This document shows positions 56,301-64,000 of a stretch of DNA of 64,000 nt, piece after piece. The first letter of the stretch is position 1, and each line of letters begins with the position of its first letter. A model generated the notes under the pieces. It was not told the origin of the DNA and made no database searches. It saw only the letters and a program-made list of their open reading frames with translations. The position numbers were made by a program, and so were the translations under genes. The stretch lies in contig NC_067491.1 of NCBI RefSeq assembly GCF_947179515.1, positions 5,874,027-5,938,026 of the forward strand. Direction: 5' to 3'. Source of the stretch: Apodemus sylvaticus. Lineage: Eukaryota; Chordata; Mammalia; Rodentia; Muridae.

Positions 56301-56612
56301 CACTGTTGTGCCCTGTCCTCATCGCTGGCCTCTGTCCCCAGGGGCCCCCCAGAAGGAGGTGTATTTCATGGGCCTCATCGACATTCTGACCCAGTACGAT
56401 GCCAAGAAGAAAGCAGCTCACGCGGCCAAGACCGTCAAGCACGGGGTGAGAGGGAGGGGAGGAGGAGAGAGGGGAAGAGGAGGGATGAGGGAGGGGAGAA
56501 GTGCTCCTCTGACAGTGCTCTCTTCCCACAGGCAGGGGCAGAGATCTCCACTGTCCACCCTGAGCAGTATGCTAAGCGATTCCTGGATTTTATCGCCAAC
56601 ATCTTTGCCTAA
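43981..56612 (+). CDS. Pip4k2c: Phosphatidylinositol-5-phosphate 4-kinase type II gamma
   Basis: Converts PI5P to PI(4,5)P2 on internal membranes; the gamma form has very low activity and is linked to mTORC1 and autophagy control (family knowledge). Exons: 43981-44154, 46636-46733, 49183-49279, 49861-50004, 54464-54610, 54760-54798, 55459-55572, 55900-56167, 56342-56445, 56532-56612. They total 421 residues plus stop, the known length, with consistent phases. The start ATG has A at -3 and G at +4. The Ala/Pro/Gly-rich N-terminus is followed by the PIPK fold: ATP-binding lysine in TLVIKEVS (K152), [17 protein letters not shown] (278-288) and [10 protein letters not shown] (371-380), with the acidic insert around 295-330 in exon 8. 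No damage is seen. Confidence 0.5.
44155..46635 (+). other. Pip4k2c: Pip4k2c intron 1
   Basis: 2.5 kb. Contains a roughly 100-bp (GT)n microsatellite (45811-45912) and a T/C-rich run (46305-46365). The rest looks unique and SINE-free, with no extra exon evident. Confidence 0.5.
46783..49030. repeat. SINE cluster in Pip4k2c intron 2
   Basis: 46783-46960 B2/B3-like (+), 46965-47090 old B1 (+), 47212-47400 B3/B4-like with (CA)n (+), 47405-47550 B1 (+), 47810-48093 two reverse B2 pieces, 48095-48262 reverse B1, 48530-48580 B2 tail, 48592-48765 B2 (+), 48808-49020 B3/B4-like (+). About 48265-48525 and 47560-47805 show nothing specific. Confidence 0.5.
50005..54463. repeat. Pip4k2c intron 4, SINE-rich
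   Basis: 50195-50370 and 50385-50600 reverse B3-like; 50630-50730 B1 (+); 51115-51205 ID-like; 51646-51795 B1 (+); 52060-52275 reverse B3; 52345-52475 reverse B1; 52640-52820 B4-like (+); 52890-53090 reverse B3; 53275-53445 reverse B2; 53470-53585 and 53620-53735 B1 (+); 53790-53970 B2 (+); 54136-54250 B1-like (+). Unique DNA at 50735-51110 and 51210-51640 holds no supported exon. Confidence 0.5.
54760..54798 (+). CDS. Pip4k2c: Pip4k2c exon 6: 39-bp microexon
   Basis: Thirteen codons ([13 protein letters not shown]) completing the conserved KGS motif of PIP kinases. It is a multiple of three, so skipping would keep frame but remove part of the kinase core. The donor is aaag|gtagga, with a GGAT-rich tandem array starting about 30 bp into the intron. 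Confidence 0.5.
54828..54985 (+). repeat. GGAT/GGAC tetranucleotide array
   Basis: About 160 bp of ggat, ggac, agac and gggt tetramers, purine-rich on the + strand. The open frames over it are artefacts. Confidence 0.5.
54986..55458 (+). other. Pip4k2c: Remainder of Pip4k2c intron 6
   Basis: About 470 bp of unique-looking intron. No repeat or exon recognised. Confidence 0.5.
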
Positions 56613-58590
56613 GAGGCGGCCTGACTCCAGGGTGATTGCTGCTTTATGTTGGAGGTGGCGGGTTCTGAGAGGCTTAGGGGAGCTGGATCTGGCCATTACT
56701 TCTCTTCTTCCCTAAATTCAGACTGCAGGCTCCTTCCATCCGAATAACTTGGTCCTGGGGGTAGGGTCTCCCCGCCCCAGACGTCCCCCGTCCTTTCTCC
56801 CCTAGTCCATTCTCTGCCCTCCCTCCTTGCCCCCAGGAAGCCCTCCTGCTTCATTAGTGTTACTGTCGACTCAGGATCCTAAGTGCCTTGATCTTTAAAA
56901 AAACATCTTGTTTCTATGGAATAGGAGGATCTGGGGGTAGGGTTGTGTGCCGTCTTCGGGACCTGACTGGACAGTGGACGTGGCTCAAGCAGCTGCCCTG
57001 GACGCGCTCTGCTGTGGAGAAGCTGAATGTCTGGATTTCGCTGATACCTTATGGGCCGCTTTGTGGTGTGCTTTCTTCCTGGGAAGCCCCAGAACGGAGG
57101 GCTTTCAGGACACTCCAGATGTGGGTGCAGGCATTCACACACGGACAGTCTGGCCTGGAGGTCAGGTGGGGAGTGGTCAGCAGGCTGGCACCTCACAAGG
57201 CAGGACCTAAGCAGACTTTTGTGACTATGCAGAGGATGGAGAAGGTCCCTGTCGCGCATCGACTGTTCCATTCTCCCACCCATCCCACCTCCACCTCTTC
57301 CCGTGAGCACTCTGGTTGCAGGAGCCTAGAGGTCGGCAGTGCCCGAGCTTAGGTGTGAGACTCGGGCTGCGCTGCCCGCCCTGTGCCTTGCGGGGAGCAG
57401 AGGCCAGGAGGACAGGTTGGAGTGTGGGGTTCATTCCCTGTGTGACACCCTTTCTTCCTGTCTAGTCACTCCTGGGGCTTCTTTCTAGCAGAGGGGAATA
57501 GCTCCATCTGGTCTGTCTCCATAGTTTCAGGAGGATAGAGATGTCGAGCCTGGGAACCTCCCCATCTCCAGGACGAGTGCACCCAGCACTTCCTCCCTCC
57601 TTCTCAAAACACTTTTCTGGTTGGAGTTGTTATTCTGTCCCATCTTCCACTGCTACTGTGTCTCCCAGGGGACAGATGGCCTTCTTTGTCATCTCCACCC
57701 CCAGAGAGGAGTCAGAGCCATAACTCAGTTACCCAGTCCCCTCCAAAGATAGCTGAATATTAATGCACGATATCCTCAGGATGTAGAGGAGCCGCTAGGC
57801 ATGGCAGGTAGCTCACCTAGCTCGTGCCTATAAACCCAGCACCCAGGAGGCTGAGTCAGAATTACTCCAGAGAGGTCGGGGCCAGCCTGGGCTACTGAGT
57901 GAGACCTGGTCTCAGGAAAACTCAAAATAGATTTGGGCTTGAGCTCTGGAGATGGCAGCAGAGTTGTAGTGTGCTTGCCTAGTGTGTTTGCCTAGTGTGT
58001 ACTCTGGGGTCCGCCCCAGCACCACCTGCGCACCTGACTCCCGGGCTTGGGAAATAAATGGTGGTAAGGAGGATCAGGCATTCCAGGTCATCTTCAGTTA
58101 CTCGGCCAGGTTAGGGCCAGCCAAGGAAACGTGAGACTATCTTGGGGAAAACGAAGCTAAGAAGAGATAGATTGTCTTTGTCTCTGCCTGGAGCCTTTGG
58201 AAGCAAGACACTCGTCCTTGCTGTTCCTCACCCCCGAGGAGCTTGGAGCTCTGGAGGTGGGGGTGGGCACTGAGGGCGAGGAGCTGCTTTGCTGTGTGAT
58301 CATGAGGTCCTCAGGGAGAAGCCCACCCCTCTGCACCAAGGGAAGCAGCAAGAGGTGTGCCCAGTCGGGGTGGGAGGGGCCTGGCGGGTCTCCCATCCCA
58401 CAACCAACCTTCCCCCCCCCAACCCCCTGTTGAATGCAATAAAGTGACACCAGCAGCTGTTCTTTACAACTGGGTTTCTGACCATGAGGTTGTGGTCATG
58501 GGCAGTAGTGCCATCTTCATTTATTGCTTCTGTTTTCCATCTATTTCGTTTTGTTAATAAAATATCCGTATTTACTCCCAATATCACAAT
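56613..58590 (+). other. Pip4k2c: Pip4k2c 3' untranslated region
   Basis: Two candidate poly(A) regions: AATAAA at 58438-58443 (preferred) and an AT-rich cluster with several AATAAA at about 58555-58600. An upstream AATAAA at 58050 lies within SINE sequence. The 3'UTR contains a B1-like copy (57793-57935) and a B4-like copy (57940-58155). The end point is inferred. Confidence 0.5.
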
Positions 58591-58600
58591 AAAATAAATT

Positions 58601-59930
58601 ATTTGATCTAAATCATTCACAGAAGTTTTTTTTTTTGTTGTTGTTGTTGTTGTTGTTGTTTTTAAAAACTGAGGAATCCATCCTGTGTTTAAGAGGTACA
58701 GAGACCAACTGAAGAATACTGGCCTTCAAGGTGTTGCGCTCCTGAGTGTATGTGTGTGTGGGGGGTGGGCAGGTGGGTGTTCTAAGAGGACTGAGGAGTT
58801 AGAGGTGTGGGGTTGACATGGGAGCAGAAAACATTGACCAACCTGTAGACCTTGAGCACTAGTGGTGGCCTGTGGGGAGTGAGATTGTGTCCCTCTTCCC
58901 TACGCTCTGGTTCCTCCATCTGTTAACCCTGGTGGACCTCTCTCGGGTACCAGCTCTGTGGGAAGGAATTTTCGGCACACCCAGGCTTCCTGGGAAAGCT
59001 GTCTGCCTAGAGGGCAGGATGAGTCCAGCAGGGTCCTGGGAAAGTGATGGAGTGACCAGTCCTCCAGGGCGGAGGGGATGGAGAGGGGTGGATGACGTGG
59101 TGTTGCTAGTCTGGGAGATTCAGTGCGTCTTGGCTGAAGAGGTCTTTCGGCTGGTGGAAAAACCTGGCTTGATGTGGCCCCAGGGACGTGAAGCTGGAGG
59201 AGGCGGAGCCCGCTCTGACGGGAAGCACAGCGGAGCAGAGCTTTTTTTTTTCCTTTGGGAATTTTTAACTATTTGAGCCACGTACTTGACACTAACATTT
59301 TTAAAGGATCTATCCACCTCATAGTCTGCACCGACCTGTGTCCCTATTTGTGGAAAACTAGTCACCAGCCCCCCATCTGGCAACAGGCTGCGCGGGGTTG
59401 GGGGGGTGGGGGAGAAGGGGTCACCGGAGGTAACAATCTGGAAGGAGGCATGAGTTGAGGGAGGGGATTGAAGTAGTTTAGTCACAGGGTTTATTTTGTA
59501 GTAACAATGTTTTCCTTTTTACTAAAACTTCACATCCAACATATTCCAGCGTAAGATTTCAAAAAATGGCCCTCCCCTCCAAATCCATATACCCGTCCCT
59601 GCCAGTTCCTAAAGGTGCCACGCAGTTGGCTGGGAAGAAGTGGGGAGAGGGCTCCTCCAGGAGGGGGAAGCCAAGAGAGTGGCTTTTCTAAGGGATTTAA
59701 CCTCCTACCCTCGGCTACATAACGCCACCCCTCCCTCCAAAGACTGGAACTGCGCCTCCATTTTTGTTTTGGGGCAGAGGCAGGGGCTCCCGGGTAGGAG
59801 GGGGTCAAAGGAAACGGTGATCATCACCCGCCAAGGGGAGGGGTGCTCTCCCTTCCTTTCTCTCAGTCTGCACCCCGGCATCCCCTTCCACCTTCTCGGG
59901 GTCTCCCCTCCACCCCCCGCCCGCCCCTTG
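58601..59930 (+). other. Pip4k2c-Dtx3 intergenic interval
   Basis: About 1.3 kb with a (TTG)n tract (58630-58660) and otherwise unique, fairly GC-rich DNA. Short frames on both strands (for example 58872-59276 + and 59120-59485 -) show no recognisable domain. The right-hand end merges into the Dtx3 promoter. Confidence 0.5.
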
Positions 59931-60450
59931 TTGCTAAGGCCCGGACCGTCATCCCAGCAACAGCCTCAGTCATGTGACCGGCAATGGCGGCGCTGACGAG
60001 AGGTAGGTGAGCCCGGCGCCCCCACACCCACCGCGTGCCCCCCAGGCCGGGTCCGCACCCTCACAAGCCCCCCGCTTCCCTCCGCCCCCTCCTCCGCCAT
60101 CGGCCCCCCACGCGCGCGCGGCGGGAGAAGGGGGTGCCCTCGGGCCCGGGCCCATCATCTCTCCCGCACCTCCAGCCCTGGCCTCCATTTGGGGGTTCTG
60201 AGGGCCGCAGTCGGGTGGACGCACACCCTCACCAAGCGGCGGGACTCCGGGGCTCCCTCGAGTAGGGCTGCGGGAGCTGGTTTTGGGTTGGATGGATCCG
60301 GGGGCAGTCTGGGGGAGAAGGGTGGGGGTGCCTCAGTGGACACCCCCCCAGGGGACCCTTGCCCTTCCTCGCCGTCCCTGACAGCGGCCGCTGTCTGGAG
60401 GAAGAGGCTGGTCTGGTGTCCGGCCTGGTTTGCCCCAGAGGAATGCTAGA
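59860..60450 (+). promoter_or_regulatory. Dtx3: Dtx3 CpG-rich promoter and first exon
   Basis: CpG-rich from about 59930 onward. It contains GTCATGTGAC (59969-59978), and the probable first exon ends ...gacgagag|gtaggtga at 60002; a second overlapping donor (gtgagc) lies 4 bp on. No TATA box is seen; the start site is likely near 59900-59960 (inference). Confidence 0.5.
59969..59978. promoter_or_regulatory. Dtx3: M-box-type E-box
   Basis: GTCATGTGAC contains TCATGTGA, a site type bound by MITF/TFE factors, one base from the CLEAR palindrome found in the Pip4k2c promoter. Confidence 0.5.
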
Positions 60451-61237
60451 CCCAGACTAAACTGTGGCCCCGCCTCCTTGTGCTGTGCCAGCAGGACTTG
60501 GAGCTAGGACACCTAGATCCTGGGTTCTCTCTGGTGGGGAGGGGGCATTTCACCGTGCACAGACCATTCGGGTTGAGACTCTAGGTTTTCGTCTCAAGGA
60601 TCCTATGATGGAAGCACAAACGGACAGCGGCTTCTTTTTGGATCACAAGGAATTGAGGTCACATTAATGGCCCCTCTTCCTAATTGAGCTGCACTTACTG
60701 TTGTGGGAAAGGCCCTGGAGCTGACTGTGTGACAGGGCTCAGGGGAAAACCTTGGGTTCCTCTAGCAGGGCTCCTGCTTGATTTGCAGCTGACAACTGCT
60801 CTGCAGGCACTGGGTTTAAAGGTGACAATGAGAACTTTGTTATTGCGGGACTGCTAACACTTTGCTGGCATCCCTAACAGACTTCCGGCTCTCAAGGAAA
60901 AGGTCCCTGTCAACAACAGGGACTTGAACTATTCGAGAACGGAAAGAAATGAGGCAGGAGAAATGAGGCATGAGCATAGGAGATATTTCTGTCAGTGTAA
61001 TCTGAGGGAGGTGGCATCCACGACCTTCATCCTGTGAGGCCTTTCTCCCTCCTTCCTGTCTTTATCAGCACCTAGGATCTCCCTCTGCACTGGGGGAAAG
61101 AGAGGCGCTGGCCTGGTGAAGTGCCTCGAGCAACTTGGAGAGGCTTCTGCAGGGGAGGAGAGGAACTAGCAGAGCGGTTTCTCTCTGGGCTGGCTGAGGA
61201 AATGCTATCATAACTCTTTACCTTCCTCGTCCCCAGC
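60451..61237 (+). other. Dtx3: Dtx3 intron 1
   Basis: Unique-looking intron with no SINE recognised. It ends at a strong acceptor, ctcgtccccag|ctctag. Confidence 0.5.
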
Positions 61238-61507
61238 TCTAGCCAGCTGAAGGTGGAGGTGGAGGGACTTCTGCTACCATTGTCCCCGTGGCCTTTTCAG
61301 GTACCCATGCTCCTCCCATGTTCCACGAAATCCCAACCACCTAGTACCCCTCCCCCAGGCTCCTGGCTAGTTCAAGGGGCCTGTGGGGATTGGAGAATAG
61401 CTTCTTACTTTCTTTTCCTTTCCCATCCCACCAGGTCACAGGATCTCCGAGTATCAGGGGGACAAGAGAGCGGCCTGCATGCCAATTCTAAGCTCCTCAG
61501 GATCAAA
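61238..61507 (+). other. Dtx3: Probable Dtx3 5'UTR exons 2 and 3
   Basis: Exon 2: 61238-61300 (cccag|ctctag to tttcag|gtaccc). Exon 3: 61435-61507 (accag|gtcaca to tcaaa|gtgagc). Exon 3 ends in A, exactly what is needed to complete the start codon with the next exon, which begins TG. It carries one upstream ATG (61468), out of frame with the main ORF. The exons are proposed from splice sites only. Confidence 0.5.
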
Positions 61508-61874
61508 GTGAGCAAACGAAGGAGCGATGGGGGTTCTGGGGTCCCGGGGTGGGGTGGGGGGTCTCCTTCACTTTGGAGGAAACTTCTTTTTTCCACCTTG
61601 AGGGGAAGGGGCAGGTTGTTGTGCTCAAATGAAAGAAGCAAGCATGGCTGGTGCTTGACTGAGGTGACGGTGACATGTGGAAACTTGTTCCCAGAGGGTG
61701 CAGGGACTATGGGACAGACGCGGAGGTAGAAAACCAGCATGCAGGCAGTGGGGGGGGTTGGCTTTGAGGAAAACAGAGGTGACACAGGGTCTGGAAGGGG
61801 CATGGAGTAGGAGGCACTTTTATCTGTCACCTGGGGACTCCGCACTCTGAGTCCCTTTCACCCCTGGGGGGCAG

Positions 61875-63786
61875 TGTCGTTCGTCCTGTCCAGAATGGCG
61901 GCCTGTGGAGGCTCCTGCAAGAGCAAAGTGACCGTCTCCAAGCCTGTGTGGGACTTCCTGAGCAAGGAGACCCCAGCCCGGCTGGCCCGGCTTCGGGAGG
62001 AGCACCGAGTGTCCATCCTCATAGATGGCGAGACTTCCGACATCTATGTGCTCCAGCTGTCCCCACAGGGTCCTCCCCCAGCCCCTCCCAATGGGCTCTA
62101 CCTGGCCAGGAAGGCTCTCAAGGGGCTCCTGAAAGAGGCCGAGAAAGAGCTGAAGAAAGCTCAGAGGCAGGGGGAGCTCATGGGCTGCCTGGCTCTGGGG
62201 GGTGGAGGGGAGCATCCTGAGCTACACCGCCCAGGCCCGCCTCCTCTCCGAGCAGCCCCACTCCTGCCCCCAGGGGCAAGAGGGCTCCCCCCTCCTCCTC
62301 CTCCCCTGCCCCCTCCGCTCCCTCCTCGGCTCAGAGAGGACGCTGAAGAGCAGGAAACCACCTGCCCCATTTGCCTGGGGGAGATACAGAATGCCAAGAC
62401 ACTGGAGAAGTGCAGGCACTCCTTCTGTGAGGGCTGCATCACACGGGCCCTGCAGGTGAAAAAGGCCTGCCCCATGTGCGGCCGATTCTACGGGCAGCTG
62501 GTAGGCAACCAGCCCCAGAACGGGCGGATGCTGGTCTCCAAGGACGCCACCCTCCTGCTGCCCAGCTACGAGAAGTACGGCACCATTGTCATCCAATATG
62601 TCTTCCCGCCTGGTGTCCAGGGGGTAAGAGATCACAGTCCCTACCTGTTGGCTTCCTTCAAGTTCACTCTGGTGTAGGGGGGATGGGGGAAGGCAATGTA
62701 GAGAGTATGTTGTTAGACATGGTGTGCTCTTGCCGTCTCCCAGCATGCCTTATGACTTGGTGTTCTGGAGCTGTGGGGGAGGGGTCACCTTGATGCCTGG
62801 CTGTTTTATTGCCATGACCCATGGGGCCGATGTAAAACTCAGGTGTGAGGGCTGGACTGTAGCAGCTCAGTGGTAGTTCATCATACCGGCCTCCCTGCGT
62901 TCAGTCCTCGCCCTCAAGAAAGCCAAATCAAACATGGGAAAAAAAAAAAAAACAACCCTAAAACCAGTTATGAGAGAAAGGTTGCCCACTGGTACTCTGA
63001 CTCATGTGGATGTGACAGACTCTTCATGGAGGCAAAGCCTGGGGTCAGAGACCCGGGTGAAGGAAGGCACAGCAGGAAGGGACCTGGCTGCGCTAACCAT
63101 TGGGAGTGCTGCTCTGTTGCAGACTACGGGACAATAGAGCTGAAGGCAGATGTCTTCCTGCTGGACAAACAGTCATGTCCAGCCGGTTCCCAGGGACAGA
63201 GAAACTCTGAAGAAAGAAAAAAAAAATGGAGAGGAGAGGCAGATGCAGTAGTATTTTAGGAAGAGGAGGGAATGAAAAAAGATACAATCTTTCTTACTTG
63301 TTGCAGTTGTGCTGACTTATCTGGAAAGTAACTTCCATCGCTTCTGAAAGACCATTTGTCCCTGAATTGAGACTTGAGGGATTAACAATAAGGACTGTGT
63401 CCAGAAGCAGCCTCTTGCTGCCCAGACTCCCAAGCCCTCCCCTCCCTGGAAGGCTGTCTGTCAGTCCGCTGGGAATGCATGGACAAAAGTCAGGGCAGAC
63501 TGACGGACCCCTCGCTGGTGTCCAGGCCCTTGAGACAGCCAGCTGTTCTCTGCCTTCTCTTCCCTCAGGCTGAACACCCCAACCCAGGAGTTCGGTACCC
63601 TGGTACCACACGGGTGGCCTACCTCCCGGACTGCCCCGAGGGCAACAAGGTGCTGACCCTGTTCCGAAAGGCATTTGACCAGCGTCTCACCTTCACTATT
63701 GGCACGTCCATGACTACAGGGAGACCCAATGTCATCACTTGGAACGACATCCACCACAAGACCAGCTGCACAGGGGGACCCCAGCT
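61875..63786 (+). CDS. Dtx3: Deltex-3 E3 ubiquitin ligase (3' partial)
   Basis: RING E3 ligase of the Deltex family, linked to Notch signalling and ubiquitin transfer. Coding exons in view: 61875-62623 and 63569-63786, giving 322 of 347 residues; the last exon (about 25 residues, LFGYPDP onward) is beyond 64000. The A of the initiator comes from the upstream exon (A|TG TCG). Layout: basic N-terminal domain (about 1-105), proline-rich linker (about 138-153), C3HC4 RING from C164-x2-C167 to C199-x2-C202 and Deltex C-terminal domain from about 215. Unlike DTX1 and DTX2 there are no WWE domains. A second in-frame ATG (61895, residue 8) has the better context. The final donor in view is cagct|gtgcga. 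Confidence 0.5.
62624..63568 (+). other. Dtx3: Dtx3 intron between coding exons, with ID SINE
   Basis: 945 bp. 62849-62952 is an ID-type SINE (ggctggactgtagcagctca ... A tail). The rest shows no exon. Reading through from the upstream exon meets a stop at about 62677. Confidence 0.5.
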
Positions 63787-64000
63787 GTGCGACTCCTCAT
63801 CTCCCTCTCTATGGCTTCTCGCTTTCACCATTTCTAATTCGGGGAGCCACCCACCCTCTCAGTCTGTTTTCATCCTGGTCCTGACGTGTTGAGCTTAACA
63901 CCTCCCCTCGCCCCGACCCCAAAAGCATATTCTGACTGGGTTATCTTCGTTTTGGAGGTCCCTCCTCATGGGAAGTGGGAGGGGTCTGAATTTGGCCCCC
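63787..64000 (+). other. Dtx3: Start of the Dtx3 last intron
   Basis: Intron sequence to the window edge. The sequence coding for the last Deltex residues is not present here. The open frame continues 35 codons past the donor before a stop (63890-63892). Confidence 0.5.

Noticed and set aside
60001..60450. Proline- and arginine-rich ORFs on both strands after Dtx3 exon 1
   Set aside because: CpG-island composition keeps frames open; they lie in the proposed intron 1 and show no domain.
62222..62746. 174-codon minus-strand ORF across the Dtx3 RING exon
   Set aside because: Reverse shadow of a GC-rich coding exon, with no independent support.

Overview
The window is vertebrate genomic DNA, almost certainly house mouse (Mus). 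It carries many B1 SINEs with mouse-type diagnostic sequence, B2 and B4 SINEs, long CA/GT and CT microsatellites, and three multi-exon genes with GT-AG introns. The gene order Kif5a - Pip4k2c - Dtx3, all on the + strand, matches the conserved mammalian block (human 12q13). I worked from recognition of the encoded proteins and checked every proposed exon by length and reading phase. No database search was run.

Layout. 1-1592: end of Kif5a intron 1. 1593-20058: Kif5a coding exons 2-28, encoding residues 44-1027 of a 1,027-residue kinesin-1 heavy chain; exon 1 lies left of the window. 21697 to about 24325: probable Kif5a 3'UTR exon. 24.3-43.6 kb: gene-poor interval made of SINEs, rodent medium-copy repeats and one defective class II endogenous retrovirus on the minus strand (35568-42282), complete with two LTRs, a Lys-type primer-binding site and a 6-bp target duplication. 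43.64-44.2 kb: CpG-island promoter of Pip4k2c. 43981-56612: Pip4k2c, ten coding exons, 421 residues. 56613 to about 58.6 kb: its 3'UTR. 59.9-60.4 kb: CpG-rich Dtx3 promoter. 59.9-64.0 kb: Dtx3, with probable 5'UTR exons and the first two coding exons (322 of 347 residues); the last exon lies right of the window.

The genes do not form an operon-like pathway. Kif5a is a neuronal microtubule motor, Pip4k2c a phosphoinositide kinase of endomembranes, and Dtx3 a RING-type E3 ubiquitin ligase. The Pip4k2c and Dtx3 promoters share MiT/TFE-type E-boxes close to their probable start sites.

I found no wholly new biological system; this is a conventional mammalian locus. The observations most worth checking are: the Kif5a 28-bp exon 27, whose skipping opens a basic alternative C-terminus that should escape nonsense-mediated decay; the Dtx3 start codon split by an intron and preceded by two upstream AUGs; the gag-to-reverse-transcriptase deletion in the ERV; a six-copy GC-box array beside a Kif5a splice acceptor; and two small unexplained ORF-bearing segments at about 28.3 kb and 32.4 kb.
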